Shown one piece after another: positions 7,214 to 17,486 of a DNA stretch of 58,712 nt. The notes under the pieces were generated by a model. The model was not told the DNA's origin and ran no database searches. It saw nothing but the letters and a program-made list of their open reading frames with translations. The stretch lies in the IMG/VR virus record IMGVR_UViG_3300042397_003130, positions 1 through 58,712 of that record, one strand, 5' to 3'. Position 1 is the stretch's first letter; every line of letters begins with the position of its first letter. The DNA is from a virus. Both the position numbers and the translations under genes were made by a program.

Positions 7214-8328
7214 TGGCAGATATACAACCAACACCAGAACAGTTAGAAGTTGCTGCTACTACCAGAAAAGAACTAGCACTTCAAGAGCTTGCAAGAGCAG
7301 AGGAATCCATTGAAAGAGCAAAGAATTTAGCAAAATCAGATGCAAGACTCACAAAAATAAGTGCATCTCTAGAGAAAGCACAAGCTGCTAAGGCACAGTT
7401 TGATGAAGCAAAAGCAAAATTTGAAGCTTATAAAGCAAAAGCAGAAGCTGCGGCAAAAAGAGCAAAAGACTTACAGAGGAGGATACAAGAAACTAGAGCA
7501 CTACTAAAAGCAGCAGGACCTTCCGCAAAAGGAATTGCAGGAGTAATTGCAATACAGATAGGAGGAATGCGAGGAAAACTTGTTGCTCAAGTACAGCAAA
7601 GAGTTTTAGAAGCTCTAAGTAAATTTGTTAATGAATGTCCAAATGCAAAAGAACTTCAAAGAATTGTAAAGACTAAAAATAATCTTTCAAAAAATATAGG
7701 AGCTTTTCAAAAAAGAGCACAGCAATATAAAGGTACAGCAGGGCAGTTGGTAAGTATAGCAAGTACTGTTAGATTAGCTATTACAATTATCAAAAACATA
7801 CCAATACCGACAGCAATAATACCTCCACAAGTAGGAGGTTTAGGTATACCAGCTAATATTTTAACTAGATATTCAGATAAATTAATACAATTAGATAAGC
7901 TTGTAGAAAAATATACAAACGAAGGTAATGCAATTCTATCAACAGTAGATGCCATAATACCGCCTATTGACAATATAAAAAACAGATTAGATTCAATAGA
8001 TATTGCAATTCAACAATGTAGTACTGATAGTGCAACAACTGCAGATTTAGCCGCTATATTAGCAACAGCACAACCTAAAGGTAACACAGGTACAGAAGGT
8101 ACTCCTATAGATCCACTAACAGGGCAACCTGATCCAAAATACACATATAGAGGGTATACTTTAGCTGTTATACAGGATCCTAACTCTCCTAAAATAGCAC
8201 CAAGAAGGTATGCTGTAGCAAGAGATGGAAGAGGGGTAATTGTACTAAGAGGGCAGCCATCTTTTAGTTCTTCTACAGATATACTTCTAGAAGAATTGAA
8301 ATTTAGAATAGATAATCAATTACCATAA
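7213..8328 (+). CDS. Coiled-coil baseplate/tail protein
   Basis: A 371-residue protein. Residues 10-170 are Ala/Lys/Glu-rich with long coiled-coil potential (LARAEESIERAKNLAKSD; KAEAAAKRAKDLQRRIQ). The middle has a hydrophobic Ile/Pro segment (IIKNIPIPTAIIPPQVGG) that is not a clear membrane helix. The C-terminal region (YRGYTLAVIQDP ... IAPRRYAVARDGRGVIVLRG) looks like a compact beta domain. Coupled by TAATG to the spike gene. It may be a hub or spike-associated protein; no family is recognised. Confidence 0.7.
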   Translation: MADIQPTPEQLEVAATTRKELALQELARAEESIERAKNLAKSDARLTKISASLEKAQAAKAQFDEAKAKFEAYKAKAEAAAKRAKDLQRRIQETRALLKAAGPSAKGIAGVIAIQIGGMRGKLVAQVQQRVLEALSKFVNECPNAKELQRIVKTKNNLSKNIGAFQKRAQQYKGTAGQLVSIASTVRLAITIIKNIPIPTAIIPPQVGGLGIPANILTRYSDKLIQLDKLVEKYTNEGNAILSTVDAIIPPIDNIKNRLDSIDIAIQQCSTDSATTADLAAILATAQPKGNTGTEGTPIDPLTGQPDPKYTYRGYTLAVIQDPNSPKIAPRRYAVARDGRGVIVLRGQPSFSSSTDILLEELKFRIDNQLP

Positions 8329-8345
8329 TATAACTATTTATTAAT

Positions 8346-8765
8346 ATGAAGTTAGACTTATTAAAAAACCTAATTAAAGAAGCAGTTCGAGAAGCAGTTC
8401 GAGAAGAGTTAGCAGTAATTCTTTCTGAAGATGTAAAACCTGTTTCAAACAAACCCGTAGTACAACATGTAACGAAGTATGCAGACCATAAACCCATAGT
8501 TGCAAAACCAGTACCTACAGGTAATCCTATTATGGATTTAATGAATGAGACAAAACATTCAATGACTCAGGGAGAATACCAAAACTTAGTAAGTGCAACA
8601 TCTGATATGGTATCTGCACCAGGATTAGGTATGAACCCAATGATGGAAAACTTTAGACAAGGTCCTGAACCGGGGTTAGATATATCTCAGTTTGACTTCA
8701 TGATGAGAGCAGGAGATGTTTTTAAAGCATCGGTTGAGAAAGATAAACAAAGATTCGGAGGATAA
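8346..8765 (+). CDS. Hypothetical baseplate-cluster protein
   Basis: A 139-residue protein. Its N-terminus MKLDLLKNLIKEAVREAVREE is an amphipathic helix containing a duplicated REAV unit (12-base direct repeat in DNA) and an I-K-E sequence, resembling the leaders of the internal-head candidates. The rest is Met/Pro-rich and probably flexible. TATTTAT at 8335-8341 is only five bases from the ATG, too close for a normal leader, so I do not call it a promoter. The TAATG overlap with the gp25-like gene suggests a baseplate role; function unknown. Confidence 0.65.
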   Translation: MKLDLLKNLIKEAVREAVREELAVILSEDVKPVSNKPVVQHVTKYADHKPIVAKPVPTGNPIMDLMNETKHSMTQGEYQNLVSATSDMVSAPGLGMNPMMENFRQGPEPGLDISQFDFMMRAGDVFKASVEKDKQRFGG

Positions 8766-9175
8766 TGGCATTTAGTGTACAAAAAATACATCCAATAGAT
8801 TTACAACCTAGGAAAGCAGTTGGCGTTAGTCTCCCGTTTTCCTCTAAGGCTGTATTCAACTCTACATACACAACAAAAGATGCACTTAAATCTAATTTAA
8901 TTAATTTCTTTTTAACAGGAAGGCAGGAAAGGTTTTTAAATCCAAATTTTGGAACAAACCTAAGAACATTATTATTTAACCAAATGACACCGGATACTCA
9001 AGAAGAGATCAGGATAGAGGTTAGAAGAGGAATAGTAGATTGGTTTCCTAATGTAATAATAGAACAGCTCCTAGTAGAAGAAATACCAGACACACATACT
9101 GTAACAATCTACATAAGATATAGTGTAGATCAAACAAATATACAAGACGAATTATTAATTAATTTCGAACAATAA
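8765..9175 (+). CDS. 25: gp25-like baseplate wedge protein
   Basis: A 136-residue protein matching the GPW/gp25 family in length and pattern: SLPFSSKAVFNSTYTTKDAL, then LINFFLTGRQERFLNPNFGT with the family's (G)xRxxxPxFG signature, LRTLLFNQMTPDTQEEI and a beta-rich end. In T4, gp25 is a conserved wedge component that nucleates the sheath. It directly precedes the gp6-like gene with a TAATG overlap, the same adjacency as in many contractile-tailed phages. Confidence 0.9.
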   Translation: MAFSVQKIHPIDLQPRKAVGVSLPFSSKAVFNSTYTTKDALKSNLINFFLTGRQERFLNPNFGTNLRTLLFNQMTPDTQEEIRIEVRRGIVDWFPNVIIEQLLVEEIPDTHTVTIYIRYSVDQTNIQDELLINFEQ

Positions 9176-10998
9176 TGGCTCAAGATAGAGATATAAAATA
9201 TGTAAATAGGGATTTTACCGATTTTAAAACCCAGTTAACTGAGTACGCAAAGAATTACTTCCCAGACGCTTATAACGACTTCTCCCCAACATCACCAGGT
9301 ATGATGTTTATAGAGATGGCTGCATATGTAGGTGATATTTTATCTTTCTACCAAGACACACAACTTCAAGAAACATACCTACAATATGCTAAAAACCCTG
9401 CAAATTTATATAACTTAGCTTATATGATGGGGTATCGTCCAAAAGTTACTACAGTTTCAGAAGTAGATATAGAAGTATCTTGTACAATATTACCAGGTAC
9501 TGATGGTGAACCAAACTGGACTACAGCACCGCAACTATCATCAGGAACACAACTTGCATCTACAACCTCAGGTCAAGCTAGGTTTATTATTGATCAACCA
9601 GTTGATTTTAGTTTTTCTAGTTCATACAATCCAACAACAGTTGCAATCTCTCAACTAGATCCTATTACTTTTATTCCTACTGAATTTATACTTAGAAAAA
9701 CAACTAAAGCATATTCAGGAGAGATAAGAACTGTAACAGAAGCAATTGGAACTGTTGAAAAATTTAAGACAATAACAGTAGACGATACTAATATAGTAGG
9801 AATTCATTCTATAGTAGATAGTGACGGAAATACATGGTATGAAGTTCCTTTCTTAGGGCAAGATACTATTTTTAAAGATACCCCTAACGTAGGAGCATCA
9901 GACAGTAACGTAGCTCCGTACTTATTAACTTTAGAAAGAGTACCTAGGAGATTTGTTACTAGATTTAACTCTACAGGACAATTACAGATACAGTTTGGCT
10001 CAGGAGTAACAGGTACTACTGATACAGTATTAACACCAGATCCTACTAATATCGGATTAGGGCTTGCACCATTTAATATTAATATTGACTATGCATACGA
10101 TCCATCTAACTTCCTAATTACACAGACTTACGGGTTAGCTCCTTCTAATACCACACTTACTATTAGGTATATAGTAGGAGGAGGAGTAGCAGCTAATGTA
10201 CCTGCAAATACAATTACAACTATAATAAATGCAAGCTATTTAGGGAATACTTCAAGACAGTCAACAGTAGCGTTTAATAACCCCCAAGCAGCTACTGGAG
10301 GTAGAGATGGAGATACGGTAGAGGAATTAAGACAGAATGCTCTTAAATCTTTTAACGAACAAGGTAGGACAGTTTCTTTACAGGATTATATCGTTAGATC
10401 TCTGTCACTACCGTCGAAATATGGCTCAATTGCAAAGGTATATGTAGCTCAAGATCAGTTATCAAACCCTAATTCTAGAGTAGATAGTATAATAGATAGT
10501 AATCCTTTATCACTTTCTATATATACATTAGCTTATGATAATAACGGAAATCTTATACAAGCAACACCTAACCTACATAATAACCTAAAAACCTACTTAT
10601 CTCAGTACATATTACTAACAGATGCTATTAACATAAAAAATGCATTTGTAGTTAATATTGAAGTTGACTTTGACATAATAGTTAGGCCAAACTACTCCGG
10701 TAGAGATGTCCTACTTGCTTGTACAAATAGATTAAGAGATTATTTTAATATTACTAAATGGAATATTAACCAGCCAATTAACCTGTCAAGTATATATACA
10801 TTACTAGATCAAGAAAAAGGAGTACAAACAGTACAGAGAGTTAGAGTACTTAACAAAGCAGGAGGGGATTACTCAGAATATGCATACGATGTAGAAGGAG
10901 CAACAAAAAGTAATATAGTATACCCTTCTTATGATCCTATGATTTTTGAAGTAAAATACTTAGATAGAGATATTAAAGGAAGAATAACAACACTATAA
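9175..10998 (+). CDS. 6: gp6-like baseplate wedge protein (baseplate J family)
   Basis: A 607-residue protein. The N-terminal 80 residues (DFKTQLTEYAKNYFPDAY, PTSPGMMFIEMAAYVGDILS, NLAYMMGYRPK) are the classic gp6/baseplate J start. The central region includes IQFGSGVTG and a GGRDGDTVEELRQNALKSF segment followed by LQDYIVRSLS, typical of J proteins. Gp6 forms the iris ring of the baseplate that dilates on contraction. It is coupled to the gp25-like gene. Confidence 0.9.
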   Translation: MAQDRDIKYVNRDFTDFKTQLTEYAKNYFPDAYNDFSPTSPGMMFIEMAAYVGDILSFYQDTQLQETYLQYAKNPANLYNLAYMMGYRPKVTTVSEVDIEVSCTILPGTDGEPNWTTAPQLSSGTQLASTTSGQARFIIDQPVDFSFSSSYNPTTVAISQLDPITFIPTEFILRKTTKAYSGEIRTVTEAIGTVEKFKTITVDDTNIVGIHSIVDSDGNTWYEVPFLGQDTIFKDTPNVGASDSNVAPYLLTLERVPRRFVTRFNSTGQLQIQFGSGVTGTTDTVLTPDPTNIGLGLAPFNINIDYAYDPSNFLITQTYGLAPSNTTLTIRYIVGGGVAANVPANTITTIINASYLGNTSRQSTVAFNNPQAATGGRDGDTVEELRQNALKSFNEQGRTVSLQDYIVRSLSLPSKYGSIAKVYVAQDQLSNPNSRVDSIIDSNPLSLSIYTLAYDNNGNLIQATPNLHNNLKTYLSQYILLTDAINIKNAFVVNIEVDFDIIVRPNYSGRDVLLACTNRLRDYFNITKWNINQPINLSSIYTLLDQEKGVQTVQRVRVLNKAGGDYSEYAYDVEGATKSNIVYPSYDPMIFEVKYLDRDIKGRITTL

Positions 10999-10999
10999 C

Positions 11000-12109
11000 A
11001 TGGCAGTATACAGAATATTCCCAGAAAAAGATGCATTCATATCAAGTGAGAATGTCTTAGGAAATGCAGGTAAAGACGAAATAGTTGAATTAGGAGGATA
11101 CCCAGATATAACAGGAGTAGGTCAAACAAACCGAATACTTACCAAATTCAGTACAGCAGATATTAAGGATGTAATTGCAAATAAAATCGGAGCATTAGGA
11201 TATAGTGCAAGCCTTGGTATGTACCTGGCAGAAGCATATGAACTCCCTATAGATTACACCGTATATGCATACCCAGTCTATGGAGCATGGGATAGTGGGA
11301 TAGGGAAGTTTGGAGATATTCCAACTAATAAAACTGGAGTGTCTTGGCAATATAGACAATCAACAGAGGCTAGCCCTTGGTTGCAAGGATCTTACCCATC
11401 CTTTGTAACAGGTTCTTATGATTCACCACTAAATGGAGGAGGAAACTGGTACACAGCTTCAGCAGGATTTAACATGGAATTTACACAATCACATAGTATA
11501 AATTCTACTCACGATGTTTCTATAAATGTAACAAGAGCAATTAGTCAAATCAACTCCAATACATTGGTAAATGACGGGTTTATCTTTAAACTCTCAGATG
11601 ATATAGAGTATAACATGTCTTCCTCTATTAGGCTAAAGTATTACAGCTTAGACACAAATACAATTTATCCACCATTCTTAGAATTCAAGTGGGATGATAG
11701 TACATACACTACAGGATCTTTATCAGTTCTTTCAAATAGCATATCAACTATCGGTATAAAGAATAATAGAGGAAAGTATGCAGACGTAGGAAAGCAGAGA
11801 TTTAGATTAACTGCAAAACCTAAATACCCGGTTAGAACTTTTACAACCTCTTCAATATACTTAACAAACTACGCTCTTCCTTCAAGTTCATATTGGGGAT
11901 TACGAGATGAGAATACAGAGGAGATGGTTATTGATTTCGATACACAGTTTACAAAAATTAGCTGCGATCCAACAGGACCATTCTTTGATGTGTATATGGA
12001 TGGCTTGCAACCTGAGAGATATTATCGTATATTAGTTAAGACGACATTAGACGGAAGCACTACAGTAGTGGATAATCAAAATATATTCAAAGTAGTAAGA
12101 AATGGCTAA
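11000..12109 (+). CDS. Baseplate-cluster protein with DNRLRE-like N-terminus
   Basis: A 369-residue beta-rich protein. The opening YRIFPEKDAFIS ... NAGKDEIVELGG ... NRILTKF resembles the DNRLRE/carbohydrate-binding type of beta-sandwich (KDxxI, N(x)G, R-hL-x-F). Two SSS/TGS-rich stretches suggest surface loops. The C-terminus DPTGPFFDVYMDGLQPERYY looks like a fibronectin-like strand set. It begins one base after the gp6-like gene and overlaps the next gene by eight bases, so it is likely a wedge or receptor-contacting component. The domain name is an inference. Confidence 0.65.
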   Translation: MAVYRIFPEKDAFISSENVLGNAGKDEIVELGGYPDITGVGQTNRILTKFSTADIKDVIANKIGALGYSASLGMYLAEAYELPIDYTVYAYPVYGAWDSGIGKFGDIPTNKTGVSWQYRQSTEASPWLQGSYPSFVTGSYDSPLNGGGNWYTASAGFNMEFTQSHSINSTHDVSINVTRAISQINSNTLVNDGFIFKLSDDIEYNMSSSIRLKYYSLDTNTIYPPFLEFKWDDSTYTTGSLSVLSNSISTIGIKNNRGKYADVGKQRFRLTAKPKYPVRTFTTSSIYLTNYALPSSSYWGLRDENTEEMVIDFDTQFTKISCDPTGPFFDVYMDGLQPERYYRILVKTTLDGSTTVVDNQNIFKVVRNG

Positions 12110-12440
12110 TGATATTCAAATAATAAAAACAGTCTATAATAAGACAGAATTTTCTAAGGTAATTGATAAAGGGTTTAGAACATATACTCAACCAATACCA
12201 GAGGAAGATACAGATACAGCAGAAGAACTATTCAGGTTGTATGAAAAACTGTATTTTACAATTGATATAGAGGGAGAAGAGAACTCACATGAGTATTTAA
12301 TAAGAAAAAGTTCAGAATTAATATCTTACGAAAGAGATACAGAAGATATACAACCTCTTTTAGATGAAATAGCGCAGTTAAGAATTCAGCTATTACAAGC
12401 AAATCAACAAATCCTTGACTTAGAAACAAAAATAGAGTAG
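12102..12440 (+). CDS. Small coiled-coil baseplate-cluster protein
   Basis: A 112-residue acidic protein with a C-terminal coiled coil (LLDEIAQLRIQLLQANQQIL). Its start overlaps the previous gene by eight bases and its TAG is followed at once by the ATG of the 1246-residue gene. Possibly a small partner or chaperone of the large neighbour; no family recognised. Confidence 0.65.
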   Translation: MANDIQIIKTVYNKTEFSKVIDKGFRTYTQPIPEEDTDTAEELFRLYEKLYFTIDIEGEENSHEYLIRKSSELISYERDTEDIQPLLDEIAQLRIQLLQANQQILDLETKIE

Positions 12441-15400
12441 ATGGCAGAAATAAATTATATAGCTAGTAGAGACATACCGGAAAATATAGCAGGTGTTGAA
12501 AGATATTCTACAGAGGATACACAGTTAATTTCTTCTTTTGAAGTAAATAGTTCTTTTGATACCAGTAAGCATGTAGTTGAACTTCACCTATTAACACTTA
12601 GTGATGAGATACTATTTAGTGAATATGATTATAGAGGTTATAAACAGTTAGGAAACGCTCAATCTGCAGGACAAGAAGGGACATCAGTACTTACAATAGA
12701 TCCTATACAGGATAGTATAGCTTTTGATTACGGTAATGGAGGAGTTAAGTTACTATACCACTTCTTAAACGACCTATTTACAGATAATACCTCAACTGCA
12801 GAGCTTTACATACAAGACATCTCACCAGATAGAACAGAATTAAAACTTGCTTCATTAACATTATCCCCTACAGATCTAGAAAGATTTACCACTGTAATAA
12901 AGGATAAATTAAATAACGAAGCTTTCTTTAATGAGTTTAGATTAAATTTTGGTGATAACGATTTACTTATCGGTATCAACATAGATACCTTAGATAACTT
13001 AACAGAGAAAGAAGTAACAGTAAAACTATACGAACCACTACCTTTTACTTATGGAATAAAGAGTAAGTTAAGAGTAGTTGAATTAGTAGCTGATTCTCTT
13101 GCATACGAAGTACAATCTGAAATAACACCAGAACCGGTAGTATTACCAACTCTAAAACCTGCTAACTTCAATATAGAAATACAAGATGAGAACATCATAC
13201 CTACCCAATACTTTAACTACGATGAATTATTTAGCTACCCAGTAAATAATGCAAATAGTCAACTATTCTCTCTAGTTAACGAAAAAGGAGTTGAAATAAG
13301 TATTGACCATACATCATATAGTGACTTTATACATTTTTCATCAGCTCAAGAGAGATTAATTAATTTTAAGTATAAATTAGACTTAGTTACATCATACTCT
13401 GCAAGTCTATCAGCTATAGATAATCAAACACCAAGTACTCAAGGAGTACAAGGTCTTCAAGGAATATCAGGAAGTAGAACATATTTTGAAGGATTAATGG
13501 AAGGAGTTTTAAATAACTTCGATCATTACGAAAGATTCTTATATTATGAATCAGGAAGTTCTAGTTGGCCAAAATCAAATAATAGTAAACCATACCAGAA
13601 CCAAGTAAGTACTACACCACAATCAATTCTATGGTATTCCAACCAAGTTGCAGAAGCAATTTCATATGATAATACAAATTATAATTCATTAATATTTTCC
13701 ATACCATCATACCTTAGAGAAGATGTAAATAATGAGAATTACCTGACATTTATTCATATGATAGGTCAGCATTTTGATAACTTATGGTTATATGCAGATG
13801 CAGTAACAGATAAGTATGATGCTGATAATAGAATGAACAAAGGTATTTCTAAAGACTTAGTTGGAGAAGCTTTAAAGAATTTTGGAGTTAAATTATATAC
13901 TTCTAATAAGTCTATTGAAGACTTGTTTTCAAGCTTTATAGGACAGGGTTATATATCTGGAAGTGAGAAGATTAATTTTTATATAACAGGATCATTAATA
14001 GGATCTAATACACCTATTGAGCCTTCTTCTTTTGATACTTATGAAAAAGAGATCCAAAAAAGAATTTACCATAACCTTTCTTATTTACTAAAAACAAAAG
14101 GTACAGAGAGAGGACTAAGAGCACTTATAAACTGTTTTGGTATTCCTTCAGATATATTAAATATAAAACTATATGGAGGTAGAAATACAAATGAAAGACC
14201 ATTCTACGGAGACTACCAGTACTATACAAGTTCTTTAGATAAGATAAGAATTGACAATACAGGAAGTATCATACCAGGAGATACTCTATCAAGCTATACA
14301 TCTATAATAAAAAGAGATAATAAGTATACAGATGACTTACATGTTATTGAAGTAGGATTTTCTCCAACAGATAACGTAGATAAGTATATTATATCTAAAT
14401 CATTAGCAGATCCAAATCTGGCTACATTCAATATAGATCAGTATATAGGAGATCCAAGCAATCTAATACTCCCAGATTACGAGGGTCTTTATAAAGTAGC
14501 AGAAGACATATTAGGAAATTTATCACAATACGATGTAAGAGCATATGTTAGGTTAATTAAATTTTTTGATAACGTAATCTTTAAGATGGTTAAAGACTTT
14601 GTACCTGCTAGAACAGTAGCAGATACGGGTATAATAATTAAACCAAATTTACTTAATAGATCAAAAGCAAAATCAGTAAAAGCATCCGTAGATACAATTC
14701 TATCTGCTTCAATGGATAATGCTTTCAACTATACATCATCTATTAATACAGCTTTCACGGAAGGATATCACGGAGATACTTTTGGAGCAGTAGTAGAATA
14801 TACAGCTTCTTACAAACAGGTGGTAGAAACACCAATAGGAAGAACCGTATCACTTGCTAAAAACAAAGAAGAAGCAAAGTTTGATGGAGAATTAGCAAAT
14901 AGTTTTATTAGAGTAACAACAGGAGAGCTTAATAATAATAATGTATTAAAGAAAGGAATCCCACCAAGAGTTCAGTTTAATATAAAGTTTTATGAAGACC
15001 TGCCACCAGGAACATGTACACTAAAGCCATTAGCCAACGATACATTTACTGTAAAGCCAAATATTCCATACGCACTAGGTCCACTATTCGGAGAAAATGG
15101 AGTATCAGCACCTGTTAATACAGTATACCGTCTTAATTCTGCAACAGGACAAGTAATTCCATCTACGTACACTTTTACAGCTCCTCAATACAACTCAACA
15201 GTTATATACGGACGATCAAACGAGACATGTTACGAAACGGTAAACTTCCGTACCGTAGCTTGTACATTAGGACCTATTACAGCACCAAACTATATAATAG
15301 CAGGAGCAAGTTATAACTTCGCAAACTGGTTCCCACTAGGCGTAAACACTCAAGTAGTGTATACAGTACAGAAGAATAACGAAACACCGGTACCACTTCC

Positions 15401-16181
15401 TCCAGGAACCTCTACTTATACATTTGTCGGCGGTATTACAGGGGACAGGTATACCGTTACTGTAGCAGATACATATGACCCTACCTGTAAAACATCAGTA
15501 AGTAGAGCATTTTATAACTGTTTCTTGTCACCACAGGAAGATACACAAATTGACCTCTTTGCAGGAGATTATGGAAATGACGTACTTAATATAGACTTAA
15601 CAACTTTCTTTGAAGGAGAATTGCCAAATGCAACCTACTACGTATATCCCGGACTTGCTAAACCTAGTAACTGGGGAGCAATTACTGTACCTGCTATACA
15701 GCAACTAACAACTGCACAAGCACAGAACTTTACATTTGGTTCTAGGGCAGTGTGGGTTAAATTAGTAAACGTACCGGACAATTGTGAAAGAGTTATTAGA
15801 CTTCTTAAATCAGGAGTAGCAACAGAGATTGTAAATATAGGAATAAACTATGGTGCAGGAGGTCCAAACGAAGCATGTACAAACGGTGCTTTAAATGTCT
15901 CATCAGGGGAAGTAGGACTACTCGGACAAGTATACTATACAAAGCTAATTAACCAACCTCCTTATGACTTCCCAGGATTATGGACTGCAGGAAAACTTTT
16001 AAGAACTGTTGGAACTGACGTACCTATAAGTGGATGGTATAGTGATGGAACATACGCATACTTTTACACTAACGGGTACCCTAATACACAAGTTCAAAAC
16101 ACAAACAGCGCTAATACAGGAGTAATACTATGTAACAGTCTCCATGGCCCAGGTACAGGTGCAAGTTGGTCTACACTTTAA
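12441..16181 (+). CDS. gp7-like large baseplate wedge/tail protein with adhesin-like C-terminus
   Basis: A 1246-residue protein. Residues about 410-590 contain the conserved phage tail core: FSIPSYLREDVNNENYLTFI, a HFDNLWLYADAVTDKYDADN segment and KRIYHNLSYLLKTKGTERGL then INCFGIP, typical of wedge proteins such as T4 gp7 or P2 gpI-like proteins. Residues from about 850 on are different: Cys-containing, Pro/Thr-rich repeats with Ig-like strands (CTLKPLANDTFTVKP; CTLGPITAPNYIIAG; CKTSVSRAFYNCF), ending in a Gly/Asn-rich beta domain. This tail looks like an exposed adhesin fused to a wedge protein. The gp7 analogy is inferred from size, order and core motif. Confidence 0.7.
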   Translation: MAEINYIASRDIPENIAGVERYSTEDTQLISSFEVNSSFDTSKHVVELHLLTLSDEILFSEYDYRGYKQLGNAQSAGQEGTSVLTIDPIQDSIAFDYGNGGVKLLYHFLNDLFTDNTSTAELYIQDISPDRTELKLASLTLSPTDLERFTTVIKDKLNNEAFFNEFRLNFGDNDLLIGINIDTLDNLTEKEVTVKLYEPLPFTYGIKSKLRVVELVADSLAYEVQSEITPEPVVLPTLKPANFNIEIQDENIIPTQYFNYDELFSYPVNNANSQLFSLVNEKGVEISIDHTSYSDFIHFSSAQERLINFKYKLDLVTSYSASLSAIDNQTPSTQGVQGLQGISGSRTYFEGLMEGVLNNFDHYERFLYYESGSSSWPKSNNSKPYQNQVSTTPQSILWYSNQVAEAISYDNTNYNSLIFSIPSYLREDVNNENYLTFIHMIGQHFDNLWLYADAVTDKYDADNRMNKGISKDLVGEALKNFGVKLYTSNKSIEDLFSSFIGQGYISGSEKINFYITGSLIGSNTPIEPSSFDTYEKEIQKRIYHNLSYLLKTKGTERGLRALINCFGIPSDILNIKLYGGRNTNERPFYGDYQYYTSSLDKIRIDNTGSIIPGDTLSSYTSIIKRDNKYTDDLHVIEVGFSPTDNVDKYIISKSLADPNLATFNIDQYIGDPSNLILPDYEGLYKVAEDILGNLSQYDVRAYVRLIKFFDNVIFKMVKDFVPARTVADTGIIIKPNLLNRSKAKSVKASVDTILSASMDNAFNYTSSINTAFTEGYHGDTFGAVVEYTASYKQVVETPIGRTVSLAKNKEEAKFDGELANSFIRVTTGELNNNNVLKKGIPPRVQFNIKFYEDLPPGTCTLKPLANDTFTVKPNIPYALGPLFGENGVSAPVNTVYRLNSATGQVIPSTYTFTAPQYNSTVIYGRSNETCYETVNFRTVACTLGPITAPNYIIAGASYNFANWFPLGVNTQVVYTVQKNNETPVPLPPGTSTYTFVGGITGDRYTVTVADTYDPTCKTSVSRAFYNCFLSPQEDTQIDLFAGDYGNDVLNIDLTTFFEGELPNATYYVYPGLAKPSNWGAITVPAIQQLTTAQAQNFTFGSRAVWVKLVNVPDNCERVIRLLKSGVATEIVNIGINYGAGGPNEACTNGALNVSSGEVGLLGQVYYTKLINQPPYDFPGLWTAGKLLRTVGTDVPISGWYSDGTYAYFYTNGYPNTQVQNTNSANTGVILCNSLHGPGTGASWSTL

Positions 16182-16196
16182 TAAATAAAAATAAAA

Positions 16197-17432
16197 ATGA
16201 ATATAGCAACATTCCTTTTCTTACATCAAACAGACAACCTTACCAATATAAATAAGGATGCCAGTATAAATGTATGCTGTGAACCACATCCTACAGACAA
16301 CGCTAACAAGGTTATGGTAACAGGGGTTACTGTAACAGTTGCTACAAGGAGAGATTGGAGTTTACAGACATCACCTCTAAATCAAATAGATCTAGAGAAT
16401 GTACTACTAACTGCAACCAGCATCCGATTTGTTGTAGATGGGCAGGTATATTTAATACCTATCGAAAGTAGGTCTAAGTATCCTAATAGTTTTAGTAATC
16501 CAATAAGTGATTACTACTACTTTGAAATATTGCCGATAGAATTTAATAGAACTCCTAATAATGAAGATCAAGGAGGAGTAGATCAAATAGAGGTTGCTTT
16601 TCTACCTTATGTTCAAGATGAGAAGTACGAATATAGTGATTTCAATCCATTAATCAGTAATGCACTGGTAAATAGAAACTCCACTTACATACAGCAATCA
16701 GACAGGGTAGGATCAGGAGTAAATCCTACAAACCTACCGAAAATATTATCAGGTTCAGCAGAAAAAGCACAAATACAAGACAGTAATTACTCATCTACAG
16801 GATGGAGTAACGCAAGGTATAGAGGATCAACAACAGATGCACAGAGTTATAAAGGAATTCCACCTGCAATAACAGCTAAAACATTTGTAGGAGAACAGAA
16901 TCCATCATCCTCTGCATATCAGTTAATATGTTCAAGATCATTAACAGATAGGGTAACGACAGAATTTCTATTTACAGGAGACCAGGAGACACCTTCTTTC
17001 GACGGACTTGTAAGTACAAAGTATGAATTATTGCAACAAAATCTTGCGCCTGTTATTTCTCTAGCATACGGAACAACCAGTTCACTTGATATAAGTCCTG
17101 TCGAAATAGGCAGTATATTACAGATCCAAAATAAAGACACAGGAGTAATACTATCAGAAAAATTAAGGGTAACTGGAATTAGACCAGGAATAGGAGGTTT
17201 ACCAAATACATTGATAGTAACAAGAGGATACCTAAATACAGCACCTACAACCTTGCCGCAATACGGTAAAATTCTTACAGTAAAGCCTTTAAAGATTTTT
17301 AAAGTAGATAATACAAGTGCAAAAATTGTAAATTCAACAAATTCTAGAATATGGGTAAAAGATTCAAAAGAGATACTAGAGACAGATGAATACGGGTTAG
17401 TTTATAGTAGCAGTAGTCTGTGTATAACTTAG
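16197..17432 (+). CDS. Tail structural protein, unknown family
   Basis: A 411-residue beta-rich soluble protein with no signal peptide. The middle (NPLISNALVNRNSTYIQQSDR ... SGWSNARYRGS, given in parts) resembles phage structural proteins that sit between the baseplate and fibres. It is the last gene of the baseplate operon, 15 bases after the 1246-residue gene, and precedes a new TATTTAT element. No named family is recognised. Confidence 0.65.
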   Translation: MNIATFLFLHQTDNLTNINKDASINVCCEPHPTDNANKVMVTGVTVTVATRRDWSLQTSPLNQIDLENVLLTATSIRFVVDGQVYLIPIESRSKYPNSFSNPISDYYYFEILPIEFNRTPNNEDQGGVDQIEVAFLPYVQDEKYEYSDFNPLISNALVNRNSTYIQQSDRVGSGVNPTNLPKILSGSAEKAQIQDSNYSSTGWSNARYRGSTTDAQSYKGIPPAITAKTFVGEQNPSSSAYQLICSRSLTDRVTTEFLFTGDQETPSFDGLVSTKYELLQQNLAPVISLAYGTTSSLDISPVEIGSILQIQNKDTGVILSEKLRVTGIRPGIGGLPNTLIVTRGYLNTAPTTLPQYGKILTVKPLKIFKVDNTSAKIVNSTNSRIWVKDSKEILETDEYGLVYSSSSLCIT

Positions 17433-17459
17433 GGTTGTATAAAATAATAAAAAAACGTA

Positions 17460-17466
17460 TATTTAT
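17460..17466 (+). promoter_or_regulatory. Candidate late promoter (TATTTAT)
   Basis: TATTTAT within CGTATATTTATAATAAG, 27 bases ahead of the ATG at 17487; it would start the fibre operon. Confidence 0.5.
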
Positions 17467-17486
17467 AATAAGATAAAAAACACAAA

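Noticed and set aside
8335-8341. TATTTAT before the gene at 8346 as a promoter
   Set aside because: Only five bases separate it from the ATG, which would leave no leader; the gene is closely linked to its upstream neighbour.
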